Assembly (NCBI RefSeq): GCF_012328925.1
Contig: NZ_JAAXLS010000065.1
Coordinates: 1 to 34,088, forward strand
Length of the DNA stretch: 34,088 nt
From: Amycolatopsis acididurans
Lineage (GTDB): Bacteria > Actinomycetota > Actinomycetes > Mycobacteriales > Pseudonocardiaceae
Reading direction: 5' to 3'
A program made the position numbers and the translations under genes. The notes under the pieces are model-generated. The model was not told where the DNA came from. It saw only the letters and a program-made list of their open reading frames with translations, and searched no databases. Positions 14,893 to 23,097 of this stretch are shown piece after piece. How positions within the stretch are numbered: position 1 is the first letter of the stretch; the number at the start of each line of letters is the position of its first letter.

Positions 14893-16035
14893 TCACAAGG
14901 TGCGCGAGATGATGTCTTTCATGATTTCGTTGGTGCCGGCGTAGATGCGTTGCACCCGCTGGTCGACCCACATGCGCGAGATCGGGTACTCGGCCATGTA
15001 GCCGTATCCGCCGTGCAACTGCAGGCAGTTGTCCAGGACCTCCATGGCCTTATCTGTCGTCCACCACTTGGCCATCGCGACGGTGGGGATGTCGAGCTGA
15101 CCGGCTAGGTGCTCGGTGATGCAGTGGTCAAGAAACACTCGCGCGATCCGGGTCTCTGTGGCTGCTTCGGCGAGGGTGAACTTGGTGTTCTGGAACCCGA
15201 ACACCGGGCGGCCGAACGCTTGCCGTTCTTTGGTATAGCGCAGCGTCTGTTCCAGGGCGGCTTCCATGACGGCGACGGCGCCCACGGCCACGATGAGGCG
15301 TTCCTGCGGCAGCTGCAGCATCAGCTGCACGAAGCCCTGCCCTTCGGCGTCGCCGAGCAGGTGCGCCTTGGGCACGCGCACGTCGTCGAAGAACAGTTCG
15401 GAGGTGTCCTGGCCCTGCTGGCCGATCTTGTGCAGCGCCCGGCCGCGGCGGAATCCTTCGCGGTCGGCCTCGACGACAATCAGGGATATGCCGGATGCGC
15501 CTTGGGTTCTGTCCGTCTTAGCGACCACGATGATCAGGTCGGCCTGCTGGCCGTTCGTGATGAACGTCTTGCTGCCGTTGATCACGTACTCGTCGCCGTC
15601 AGCTACGGCCGTAGTGCGGACGCTTTGCAGGTCTGAGCCGGTGCCGGGCTCGGTCATGGCGATGGCGCCGACGAGCTCACCGGTGGCCATTTTCGGCAGC
15701 CAGCGTTGTTTGAGGTCTTCGGCGGCGTAGGCCAGCAGGTAGTGGGCGACGATGCCGCTGTGCAGCCCGGCGCCCCACGCGGTGTCGCCGGCTTTGGCCT
15801 GTTCCTCGAGCAGGACGGCTTCGTGGGCGAAGTTTCCGCCCCCGCCGCCGTACTGCTCGGGAATCGACAGGCACAACAGTCCGAGGTCGCCGGCGCGGTT
15901 CCACAGGTCGCGGTCGACCTGGTGCTGGTCGGCGAAGCGGTCGCGATGGGGGACGAGTTGGGTGGCGCAGAACTTAGCGGCGAGTTCGCGCAGCTGTTCG
16001 GTATCCGGGGTGGACCAGGACGGTGCGGTAGGCAC
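14893..16035 (-). CDS. Acyl-CoA dehydrogenase (FadE family)
   Basis: This 380-residue FAD enzyme makes the alpha-beta double bond of an acyl-CoA. AMTEPGTGSDLQ and FITNG bind FAD and substrate, and QLHGGYGYMAEYPISR and RIYAGTNEIMKDII are the C-terminal signatures. The MCAD-type catalytic Glu position reads Ala (YAGT). A Glu is instead present in the LPQERL segment (E245), the catalytic site of long-chain and isovaleryl-CoA enzymes, so it is likely active on long or branched acyl chains. The start is the GTG at 16035 with AGGAG upstream. It lies in the minus operon between the transglutaminase-like gene (50 bp upstream) and the aldehyde dehydrogenase. Confidence 0.92.
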   Translation of the reverse strand: MPTAPSWSTPDTEQLRELAAKFCATQLVPHRDRFADQHQVDRDLWNRAGDLGLLCLSIPEQYGGGGGNFAHEAVLLEEQAKAGDTAWGAGLHSGIVAHYLLAYAAEDLKQRWLPKMATGELVGAIAMTEPGTGSDLQSVRTTAVADGDEYVINGSKTFITNGQQADLIIVVAKTDRTQGASGISLIVVEADREGFRRGRALHKIGQQGQDTSELFFDDVRVPKAHLLGDAEGQGFVQLMLQLPQERLIVAVGAVAVMEAALEQTLRYTKERQAFGRPVFGFQNTKFTLAEAATETRIARVFLDHCITEHLAGQLDIPTVAMAKWWTTDKAMEVLDNCLQLHGGYGYMAEYPISRMWVDQRVQRIYAGTNEIMKDIISRTL

Positions 16036-16085
16036 GATTGGTGCTCCTGTCGGGCGGATCCGCTGCGCGGATCTGGTGGACGGGG

Positions 16086-16757
16086 TTATCGGGTGAAGGT
16101 GTCTTCAGGTGTGTGTGCTGCGATGTCGTTGCTGTCGATGAGGTCGCTGCCGTATTCGGCGCGCAGCGCGGCGAAGATCTCCGCGAGGGGCAGCTCGGGG
16201 TACCAGCCGTGGTCGGTCACGTAGTCCATGAAGCGGCTGCCGTCGGCGGAGTAGGGATGCATGAGCGCGTCGTGGACGCCGTCGAAGTCGATCGGCGGAA
16301 CCCCGAATCGGGCGCAGAGTTCTTTGTTGAATGCTGGTGTGGCTTTGACCCATCGGCCGTCGAGGTACAGCTCGCTGTAGCCGTGATAGACGAAAAGGTC
16401 CGATCCACCCATGCGCGCGCGGAGCGTGTCGGTCTGCAGGTGGTTGCGGACGTCGGCGAATCCGAGCCGGGCGGGGATGCCGGCGGCGCGGCAGGCGGCG
16501 GTGAGCAGCACGGCTTTCGGCACGCACCAGCCGTAGTCGCGTCGGGCGATGCTGCTGGCGCGGTAGTCCGCAGGGTGTGTCGACAGTGTGTAGGGGTCGT
16601 ACCAGAGCTGGTCGCGGACTGCGAGGAAGATCAGGCGCGCCCTGTCCACGGGATGGGCGGTGCCGCGGACCGCCGCATCGGTGAAGGCCAGTACGGCCGG
16701 GTCGCGCCAGTCGAGAAAGTGAGTCGGCTGGGTGAAGTCGTCGTGGCGTTCAGTCAT
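16086..16757 (-). CDS. Transglutaminase-like protein
   Basis: This 223-residue cysteine-protease-fold protein has the likely nucleophile C78 in DYGWCVPKAVLL and H125 in YHGYSELYLDGRW. The third position of the usual Cys-His-Asp triad, in the WV(D)xT segment, reads KATPAFN, so the Asp is not where expected and activity is uncertain. Such proteins may act as hydrolases or amidases. The ATG at 16757 is preferred over an upstream in-frame GTG (16766) because AGGTGA precedes it. The start overlaps the end of the sigma-factor reading frame (stop at 16750), so the two were translationally coupled before that gene was broken. Why an ECF sigma factor and a transglutaminase-like protein sit in a lipid operon is not evident. 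Confidence 0.82.
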   Translation of the reverse strand: MTERHDDFTQPTHFLDWRDPAVLAFTDAAVRGTAHPVDRARLIFLAVRDQLWYDPYTLSTHPADYRASSIARRDYGWCVPKAVLLTAACRAAGIPARLGFADVRNHLQTDTLRARMGGSDLFVYHGYSELYLDGRWVKATPAFNKELCARFGVPPIDFDGVHDALMHPYSADGSRFMDYVTDHGWYPELPLAEIFAALRAEYGSDLIDSNDIAAHTPEDTFTR

Positions 16758-17411
16758 GGCCGTCACCTGCGACCCGATAAGGCTGGGCCAGCGGGCTGGA
16801 TGTGCGGCCGACGCGGCGCAGCGTCGTCAACGCGCGGTGCTGCAGCATCTTCACCGCCGCCTCGTTGCGGTCGAGGACCGCGGCGATCTCACGATCTCAC
16901 GGTTGGACAGACAAGCCCAGAACTTCAGAAACAGGCAGCGTCGCTGGTCCTCGGTCAGCGCGGCGAGCAGCGGCCGCACCGCGTGCGCTGCCTCGCGCGC
17001 GGCTTCCGCGACGACGGCGGCATCTTCTGGACGGGGGCTGCGGTCGATGCCGGGGTCGGCGTCAGCAGTGGGGCACTCCCTGCGGGCGGCGGCCTTGCGA
17101 TAGTCGAGCAGGAGGTTGCGCGCGATGGTCACCAGCCAGGCGTTGACCTCGGATCGCTGGTGGGTGACCGCGGTGCGGGAGCGCCAGGCCCTGGCGAAGG
17201 TCTCCGCGGTCAGGTCTTGGGCGGTGTGGCGGTTTGTCACGCGTCGGTACAGGTAGGCGAAGACGAAGTGGCGCTGCGCCTGATAGATCTGCGCGAACGC
17301 GTCGGTGTCGCCCGCTTGCGCCCGGCGCAGCAGCGTCCACTGTTCCGCGTCGTCCGCGCCGGCGGCGGTCCTTGTCGCGACGCGGGCGGGCAGGTCGGTG
17401 AGGGCGGTCAT
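16750..17411 (-). pseudogene. ECF-type sigma factor, frameshifted in region 4
   Basis: The gene starts with the ATG at 17411, overlapping the P450 stop (ATGA). Sigma region 2 (DAFAQIYQAQRHFVFAYLYRR ... HTAQDLTAETFARAW, NAWLVTIARNLLLDYRK) and the start of region 4 (LAALTEDQRRCLFLKFW) are clear. At 16884-16899 the 8-mer CGATCTCA is present twice in tandem. It shifts the frame after LSNREI and ends the protein at 16851. With one copy removed, the reading becomes REIAAVLDRNEAAVKMLQHRALTTLRR and runs to a stop at 16750, a proper region 4 recognition helix and a normal end overlapping the next gene. As read here, the factor cannot bind a -35 element. A recent mutation, a slip-prone switch or a sequencing error are all possible. 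Confidence 0.85.
16884..16899. repeat. 8-bp tandem duplication
   Basis: CGATCTCA occurs twice head to tail inside sigma region 4. Removing one copy restores the full sigma-factor frame, so this duplication is the inactivating event. Confidence 0.85.
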
Positions 17412-18871
17412 CGGCGCCGGGTGAGGGTCAGCGGCAGCCCGTCGACGGGCACGGGCAGTGAGGTGTTGTCCCAGCGCACGGTGTAGTCGGCGGGGGCGGT
17501 CCAGGTGTGTGAGCGCAGCAGCTCGTGCAGGATCGCTTTCACTTCGAGTGTCCCGAAGTGCAGGCCGATGCATTTGTGGGCGCCGCCACCGAAGGGGATC
17601 CAGGCGAAGCGGTGCCCTTTGTCCTCGGCCCGCTGCTCGTCGAATCGCGCCGGATCGAACTCATCGGGTGTGCTCCACACGTCGGTGTCGAAGTGGTTGA
17701 CGGCGGGGGCGATGGCGACGAGCGTGTCAGCGGGGATGTGGTGGCCGGCGACGGCGACGTCGCGAACCGTCTTGCGCATGACGATCGGCACGGGCGCGAC
17801 CAGCCGCAGCGTCTCCTTGATCACCAGATCGAGGGTCGTCAGCGATTCGAGGTCGTCGATGTCGGAGGTGCGCTCGCCCAGCGCGTCGGATTCGGCGCGG
17901 GCGCGGTGCTGCCAGTCGGGGTGTTTGGCCAGGTAGTACATCGCCGCCGCGGCGGTGATGGTCGAGGTGTCGTGGGCGGCCATCATGAGGAAGATCATGT
18001 GGCTGACGATGTCGTCGTCGCTGAACTGCTCGCCGTCCTCGGTGCGTGCGTTGCACAGTCCGGCGAACAGGTCGTCGCCCTGACTGGCTCGGGCCTCGGG
18101 CAGGTGGCGGGTGAAGTAGTCCTCGAGCAGGCGCCGTCCGGTGATGCCGGCCCGGTAGCGGGTTCCGGGAATGGGGGCGCGGATGATGGCGCTGGCTGCC
18201 CTCACGGTGGCGACGAAGGCGTTGTTGATGGCGCCGGTGTCCTCGCGTCCGCCGCGCCCGCCCATGAAGACGGAGGTGGCGATGTCGAGGGTCAAGGCTT
18301 TGAGCAGAGGATAGAGGCGGGTCGGGGTGCCGGTGGGCCAGTCGGCGACCGTGGCGCGCACGGTGGGGCTGACCTTCTGGGTGTAGCTGGTCAGGCGGGG
18401 GCGGGTGAACGCTTCTTGCATGATCCGGCGGTGCATCCTGTGTTCGTCGAAACTCATGAGCATCAGCCCGCGGTGGAAGAACGCGTCGATCAGGTAGGTC
18501 CATCCGTCTTGGGAGAACGCTTTCGCCTCAGCGGTCATGGCCTGCTGGGTGGCGTCGGGGCCGGCGATGACGACCATGCGTGTGCCGAAGGCGCCCATCC
18601 ACGACACCGGCCCGAAGCGCTGGTATCGGTCGCGGGTGAACCCGGAACCGAAGCGGATGTAGTCCAGGGTGTGCCCGAGCAGTGGCAGTCCGGCATCGCC
18701 GCGCACGGGCCGCAGGCCCGAGGCCGGTGGCGGGTCGGCCAGCGGGCGCACGGGCCACACGCGGCTGGCCGACCGGATTCCGGACTCGACCCGCGTCGGC
18801 AGCGGAACCAGCAGGATCGAGGACAGGCGCTGTCGTAGCCCACGGCCCGGATGGGCCAATGACGTGCTCAC
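17408..18871 (-). CDS. Cytochrome P450, CYP136-like
   Basis: This 487-residue heme monooxygenase has the I-helix motif AAHDTST (about 297-303), ExxR in KETLR, and the heme loop FGGGAHKCIG with the ligand at about C434. It also has WMGAFGTRMVVI, FFHRGLMLMSFDEHRMHRRI and DIATSVFMGG, which I associate with mycobacterial CYP136. The start is the GTG at 18871 (VSTSLAHPGRG) with GGAGAG upstream; 50 further open codons upstream look non-coding. The substrate is unknown; a sterol or long-chain lipid is plausible. It is the first gene of the minus operon. A close relative lies at 33080, with blocks such as FLMMAAHDT and DIAT.VFMGGRGG shared. No dedicated ferredoxin lies next to it; the one at 23098 could serve. 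Confidence 0.9.
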   Translation of the reverse strand: MSTSLAHPGRGLRQRLSSILLVPLPTRVESGIRSASRVWPVRPLADPPPASGLRPVRGDAGLPLLGHTLDYIRFGSGFTRDRYQRFGPVSWMGAFGTRMVVIAGPDATQQAMTAEAKAFSQDGWTYLIDAFFHRGLMLMSFDEHRMHRRIMQEAFTRPRLTSYTQKVSPTVRATVADWPTGTPTRLYPLLKALTLDIATSVFMGGRGGREDTGAINNAFVATVRAASAIIRAPIPGTRYRAGITGRRLLEDYFTRHLPEARASQGDDLFAGLCNARTEDGEQFSDDDIVSHMIFLMMAAHDTSTITAAAAMYYLAKHPDWQHRARAESDALGERTSDIDDLESLTTLDLVIKETLRLVAPVPIVMRKTVRDVAVAGHHIPADTLVAIAPAVNHFDTDVWSTPDEFDPARFDEQRAEDKGHRFAWIPFGGGAHKCIGLHFGTLEVKAILHELLRSHTWTAPADYTVRWDNTSLPVPVDGLPLTLTRRR

Positions 18872-19020
18872 CGGTGACTCTCCCGTCCTCGAGGCCTGGC
18901 CGGCACGCGAACGGAGGCCGTCGCGCCGAACGTGGGCAGTCGAACTCGAACGCGAAACTCGGACACCGACCCGGTACCGATACGCCATGTCGCTGAGTTC
19001 GAACCGATACGGCCCCCGCA

Positions 19021-19048
19021 ATGATTACACGCAACCCACTCTTGTCAA
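19021..19048 (-). promoter_or_regulatory. Candidate promoter of the minus-strand lipid operon
   Basis: On the minus strand a perfect TTGACA (19048-19043) precedes TAATCAT (19027-19021) with a 15-nt spacer, giving a leader of roughly 140 nt before the P450 start. An inverted repeat TTGTC/GACAA overlaps the -35, and a 10-bp palindrome ACAACGTTGT lies at 19065-19074. These may be regulator sites. The remaining part of 18872-19144 shows nothing else. Confidence 0.4.
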
Positions 19049-19144
19049 CAGGCGGACAACCAGCACAACGTTGTCAGCTCGGTCTCCGGGGGCCGGGCCA
19101 GGCCCGACTGGGGGGTCGGCGTGGTCGCGGCCCGCGGTCTCGCC

Positions 19145-19807
19145 CTATCGGCGCGCGCTGGGGAGATCGTCCAGGCGCAGGTAGCGCAGGGCTACCAGGG
19201 TGATGCGGCGTGCGGTGGCATCGCGAGAGTCTTCCGGCAGGACCAGGTGGCTGACCGTCAGGCGAACCAGGGCGTCGACGCCGTCGGCTATATCGACGGC
19301 GTCGAGTTCGGGGAAGTGGTGGGCGAACCACGCGGTGAGTGACGCGGACGCGGTGTGCAGCATCGAGTGCGATGTCGTGAGCAGCGGCAACATCCCGGCA
19401 CCGCCACCAGGCCGCGTGCCGTCGTCGCCGCTGGCTGGGGTCTCGGAACCGTCGCGGTTCGAGGTCAGTACGGCTTTCAGGAGCGGGCTGCGTTCGGCCT
19501 CGTCGAGGGTGTACCTGACGGCGGCCAGAATGGCTGCGGGTGCGTCCTGGGCGTGCTCGTCGAGAGCGACCGCGATGCCGGCGAGGAACCGTTCGGCCTC
19601 CGCGACGATCATCGCGTCGCCGAGCCCGGTTTTGTCACCGAACTCCTTGTAGATCGTCGGCCGCGACACGCCGACAACTTCGGCGATCTCGCTGAGCCGG
19701 ACACGGTCCCAGCCTTTGTCCACCGTAAGCGCGTGCGCCGTCTTCAGCACCTGCTCACGCATGTGCTGCCGGAACGACTCACGCAACGACCCGCTTCCCA
19801 CCCACAC
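19145..19807 (-). CDS. TetR-family regulator
   Basis: The protein is a TetR-type repressor of about 220 residues. The N-terminal HTH reads RLSEIAEVVGVSRPTIYKEFGDKTGLGDAM, and the rest is helical ligand-binding domain (LLPLLTTSHSMLHTASASLTAWFAHHFPELD). The frame is open from 19897, but the region upstream of the GTG at 19807 has no family similarity; a second GTG at 19801 is also possible. It is transcribed toward the CYP136 operon and away from the thioesterase/P450 genes, with an operator-like repeat at 19906-19934 in the divergent region. It probably controls one or both flanking operons in response to a lipid ligand. That assignment is inferred from position. Confidence 0.85.
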   Translation of the reverse strand: MWVGSGSLRESFRQHMREQVLKTAHALTVDKGWDRVRLSEIAEVVGVSRPTIYKEFGDKTGLGDAMIVAEAERFLAGIAVALDEHAQDAPAAILAAVRYTLDEAERSPLLKAVLTSNRDGSETPASGDDGTRPGGGAGMLPLLTTSHSMLHTASASLTAWFAHHFPELDAVDIADGVDALVRLTVSHLVLPEDSRDATARRITLVALRYLRLDDLPSARR

Positions 19808-19905
19808 GATGGTAGACGAAACTGGGTCGGTGTCAGCGTAAGAACATTTTTGCGTTTCCGCAGAGCGGTGCCGCGTCTGGAACGAACGGCGTCGCAATGT
19901 CGTGT

Positions 19906-19934
19906 CATTGACAGTTACAGTGTCATCGTCAATG
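19906..19934. promoter_or_regulatory. Candidate operator in the divergent region
   Basis: CATTGAC (19906-19912) and GTCAATG (19928-19934) form an inverted repeat, with TGACA-N7-TGTCA (19909-19925) nested inside. The site lies between the TetR gene and the thioesterase start at 19945, so a bound repressor would overlap the thioesterase promoter and start region. Confidence 0.55.
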
Positions 19935-19944
19935 GTACGGAGTC

Positions 19945-20505
19945 GTGAGCGAGGTGACGCGGCGAGTCCCTGTTGCAGGCGCGCAAGACGACGCCGAGAT
20001 GGCGGCCAGCATGGGGCAGCAGACGGTTGATCCGGTCATCGCGGGGTGGGCGGCCGGGTTCCGGCCTGTGCGCGACGGCGAGTACTTCCCACCCCACTCA
20101 CCCGGCTGCGTGGGCTGCGGGCCGGCCAACCCGCACGGATTGCACCTGGCCGTCCGCCGCCACGGCGAGGGCGTGCAAGCCGAGCACACCTTCGACGACA
20201 GACATACCGGAGCGCCGGGGGTCGCGCACGGCGGTGCCGTCGCGATGGCCTTCGACGACCTGTTCGGGTTCTTGTTGTACCTCCTCGGCGAACTCGCCGT
20301 CACCCGCGACTTGCGCGTGAGCTATCTGGCGCCGGTCCGGCTCAACGCCGCCTACATGCTGCGCGCCGATCACGGCGCACGCGTCGGCCGACGCATTCCC
20401 GTCTCGGCCGAGCTGCGCAACCACGACAACGTCGTCGTCGCCACCGCCGAAGCGACCTTCGTGGTGGTCGACACCCATCACTTCACGAGGGCAGCAGGCC
20501 GATGA
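19945..20505 (+). CDS. PaaI-type hotdog thioesterase
   Basis: This acyl-CoA thioesterase of the hotdog fold has 186 residues. It contains CVGCGPANPHGLHL near the N-terminus, the active-site region GAPGVAHGGAVAMAFDDLFGFLL and the strand DLRVSYLAPVRLN. Such enzymes hydrolyse acyl- or aryl-CoA thioesters. The start is the GTG at 19945; GGAG lies very close (about 3 nt), so an internal ATG at 19999 is an alternative and would remove a variable N-terminus. The next gene, a P450, overlaps the stop by ATGA. A paralogue with the same layout lies at 30486-30986. Release of free acids from CoA esters made by the synthetase is a plausible role. Confidence 0.85.
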   Translation: MSEVTRRVPVAGAQDDAEMAASMGQQTVDPVIAGWAAGFRPVRDGEYFPPHSPGCVGCGPANPHGLHLAVRRHGEGVQAEHTFDDRHTGAPGVAHGGAVAMAFDDLFGFLLYLLGELAVTRDLRVSYLAPVRLNAAYMLRADHGARVGRRIPVSAELRNHDNVVVATAEATFVVVDTHHFTRAAGR

Positions 20506-21755
20506 CAAACGACGCCGACGCGACACTCTCCGACACACCGCCGGCCAGGTCCGCCGCCGACCAACTACTGCTCGAGGTGCTGCTGTCCCCGCACGGGCCC
20601 GCCGGCCCCTATCCCGCCTACCGGCGACTTCGGCAGGCCGCACCCGTTCACGTCAGCGCCAGCGGCGTCGTCGTGCTGAGCCGCTACCGCGACTGCGACA
20701 CCGCTCTGCGAGACCGCGCCCTGGGCAAGGCCGACGAATCACTGGGCTTCCGGCTGTCACCGGTCCCACCCGAGCTCTCGCAGCGGGCACTGCACCGATT
20801 CCGGCGCACCATGCTGTTCCGCAACCCCCCTGACCACCACCGGCTGCGCACCCTGGTCGCTGACGTGTTCACCACCCGCCACATCCGCGACCTGCGCTCC
20901 AGCGTCGTCACCGCCGTGGAAGCGCTGCTGGATAGCATCGCCGACAAACGCGACGCCGACATCATCACTGATCTCGCGCTGCCGCTTCCCGTGTCGGTCA
21001 TCGGCGACCTGCTCGGCTTGCCCGAACACGGCCGCGCTGCCGCGGCACCAATGGTGCGTGACCTGATGGCACCGCTGGAACCGGCCGCCGACGCCGCCGC
21101 GATCGAACGCGCCGCGAACGCCGAGGACCAGCTCGCCGACTACCTCGGCGAGATCATCGCCGACAAGCGGCGCCGCCCCGGCGAGGATCTGCTCAGCCGT
21201 CTGGCGACCGCCCGCGGCCGGGACACCCTCGATCACGACGAATGCGTCGGCACCGCGATCCTGCTGTTCGCCGCCGGCTTTGAGACCACCACGAACCTGA
21301 TCGGCAACGGCACCACCGCGCTGCTCGAGCACCCGGACCAAGCCGCCCGCCTGCGCAGCACGCCCGATCTCGCAGCGAACGCGGTCGAGGAACTGCTGCG
21401 CTGGGATGCGCCGGTACAGACCAACGGCCGGACCGCGCTGGCTGCCACCACGATTGGCGACACGGTCATCGAGCCCGGCCAGGTGGTGTTGATGCTGCTC
21501 GGTTCGGCCAACCGCGATCCCGATCGCTACGGCAACGCCGAGGAGCTCGACCTCGCTCGACCCAACCCCACGCCGCTGTCTTTCGGCGGCGGCATCCACT
21601 ACTGCCTCGGCGCCGCGCTGGCCCGCATGGAAGCCGCCGAGGCCTTGCCCCGACTGCTCGCCCGCTTTCCGAACCTAGCTGCGCGCGGCGAACCGACCCG
21701 GCGCACCGGCCTGTCCTTCCGCGGGCTGACGTCGCTACCAGTGCACGCCAGCTGA
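20502..21755 (+). CDS. Cytochrome P450
   Basis: This 417-residue bacterial class I P450 has the I-helix motif FAAGFETTTNL (about 254-264), ExxR in EELLR, and the heme loop SFGGGIHYCLG with the Cys ligand at about 368. It differs clearly from the CYP136-like and CYP153 enzymes in this window and resembles the broad CYP107/CYP140-type group of actinobacterial hydroxylases; I cannot name the family. The ATG at 20502 overlaps the thioesterase stop. It has no adjacent redox partner and probably draws electrons from the ferredoxin and reductase at 23098 and 24827. The BtrH-N-type protein follows after 40 bp. The substrate is unknown. Confidence 0.88.
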   Translation: MTNDADATLSDTPPARSAADQLLLEVLLSPHGPAGPYPAYRRLRQAAPVHVSASGVVVLSRYRDCDTALRDRALGKADESLGFRLSPVPPELSQRALHRFRRTMLFRNPPDHHRLRTLVADVFTTRHIRDLRSSVVTAVEALLDSIADKRDADIITDLALPLPVSVIGDLLGLPEHGRAAAAPMVRDLMAPLEPAADAAAIERAANAEDQLADYLGEIIADKRRRPGEDLLSRLATARGRDTLDHDECVGTAILLFAAGFETTTNLIGNGTTALLEHPDQAARLRSTPDLAANAVEELLRWDAPVQTNGRTALAATTIGDTVIEPGQVVLMLLGSANRDPDRYGNAEELDLARPNPTPLSFGGGIHYCLGAALARMEAAEALPRLLARFPNLAARGEPTRRTGLSFRGLTSLPVHAS

Positions 21756-21795
21756 CCACCAGCGCTGCTCTCCGATCCTAACGAGGAGTAACACC

Positions 21796-22884
21796 GTGAC
21801 ACGCGTCCTACTCAGTGGCTACCCGCATTCCATGGGCGGGCACTGCGGCTCCGGGGCATTGCGCGACCTGATGCAGTGGCACGGTCTCGGCTGGGACCGC
21901 CCACCCACCGAAGGCCTCGTGTTCGCCCTTGGCGGCGCTCTGGATTTCAGCTACGTCCGCTCCGCCGCGCTGGTCCCGCCCGTCTACCTGGTCGGCCGCG
22001 GCGGCGATCTCGAGCTCGACCTGATCCGCCGCCTCGGCGGCCGCGCCGCCCTGCGGGCCACCGACGATCCCCAAGCCGGCTGGCAGCATGTCCGCGACGA
22101 GCTCGACGCAGGGCGCCCGGTGCTGGCCTGGGCCGACATCGCCGAACTTCCCTACTTGCGCGTGCGGCTGCGGATGAGCCGCCATGACATCGTCCTCATT
22201 GGCTACGACGATGACCGGCAGCTCGTGCACGTCGTCGACAACGACCGCGTCGACACCCAACTCGTCCCCTACGACGCGCTGGCCCGAGCCCGGGCCTCCA
22301 CCTCGTTTCCCGAGCCGACACGCCACACGACCTACGACATCACCTGGCCCGCCGCCCTCCCGGACCTCGGCGACGCTCTGGCCGACGCGTTTCGCCGCAG
22401 CGCCGACGCGATGACCGCCACCTCACCCTCAATTTTCGGAACTACGATCGCCGGGTCCGGCTACGCCGGCGCCGCGGCATCCGGGCTCGCCGGCGTGGCG
22501 CTGTTCGCCGAGGACTTCTGTCGCTGGCCAGATCTGTTCGACGACACGGCCCTGGACGTGGCGCTGCGCTCGCTGGGGGCGTTCGTCGAGAAGGCCGGCA
22601 CTGGGGGCGGCCTGTTCCGCAAACTGCTCGCCGACGGCGCCCACGACGCCAACCTGCGCCTGCACGACAGCGCGGTCGACCAGGTCGCGGCCGCTGCGGC
22701 CGACGCGGCCGCGACCTGGAGCGCGGCCGCAGCCGCAGCGGCATCCTCAGCCGGACTCCGTCAGCGACACGCAGCCGCGGCTGAGCACGTGCAGCAGGTC
22801 ACTGACTACGAGACCACGTTGCGCGACCGCTTAGCCCACGCAGCGGCCGTACTCACGAAAGATGACGCCGCGCCACCGGCGTGA
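21796..22884 (+). CDS. BtrH-N / DUF4872-type protein
   Basis: This 362-residue protein has an N-terminal part like the BtrH N-terminal domain, an acyl-transfer fold related to butirosin BtrH. It starts with GGHCGSGALRDLMQWHG, where C17 (or nearby His) could be catalytic, and has GRPVLAWADIAELPYL and MSRHDIVLIGYDDD. The C-terminal half, from about residue 185, resembles DUF4872, ending in an alanine-rich helix. GAGGAG lies 8 nt upstream of the GTG start. In butirosin synthesis BtrH moves an acyl group from a carrier protein to an amine; here no carrier protein is seen. The gene follows the P450 by 40 bp, probably as the last gene of the thioesterase-P450 operon. Its role in lipid metabolism is unknown. 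Confidence 0.75.
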   Translation: MTRVLLSGYPHSMGGHCGSGALRDLMQWHGLGWDRPPTEGLVFALGGALDFSYVRSAALVPPVYLVGRGGDLELDLIRRLGGRAALRATDDPQAGWQHVRDELDAGRPVLAWADIAELPYLRVRLRMSRHDIVLIGYDDDRQLVHVVDNDRVDTQLVPYDALARARASTSFPEPTRHTTYDITWPAALPDLGDALADAFRRSADAMTATSPSIFGTTIAGSGYAGAAASGLAGVALFAEDFCRWPDLFDDTALDVALRSLGAFVEKAGTGGGLFRKLLADGAHDANLRLHDSAVDQVAAAAADAAATWSAAAAAAASSAGLRQRHAAAAEHVQQVTDYETTLRDRLAHAAAVLTKDDAAPPA

Positions 22885-22975
22885 GCGGACAGATGCTCGT
22901 ACAGGACAGGCGCGAGCCACACGAGCGTCAACGCTCGACGGTCCAGCGCCAAGCACGTTTACGAAACACTTTGGG

Positions 22976-22994
22976 CTGTCAGTATTCTTGACAG
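22976..22994. promoter_or_regulatory. Palindrome upstream of the CYP153 operon
   Basis: CTGTCA-N7-TGACAG is a perfect inverted repeat 103 bp before the ferredoxin start. Its right arm overlaps a TTGACA -35-like hexamer (22988-22993); no good -10 is visible at the expected distance. It is a likely operator for the alkane-hydroxylase operon. The rest of 22885-23097 is non-coding. Confidence 0.5.
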
Positions 22995-23097
22995 GCAACA
23001 CAGTTATGTCACAGACTCTTCGCCATCTGGTTAGACCGCGCGGTCGCTTGCGGGGGGTGCGCGGCTCACCGGCCCATCACGCGACGAGGGAGAAGTC

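Noticed and set aside
18872..19021. 50-residue N-terminal extension of the CYP136-like P450
   Set aside because: Arginine-rich, with no family similarity, and it overlaps the likely leader; the GTG at 18871 has a good ribosome-binding site.
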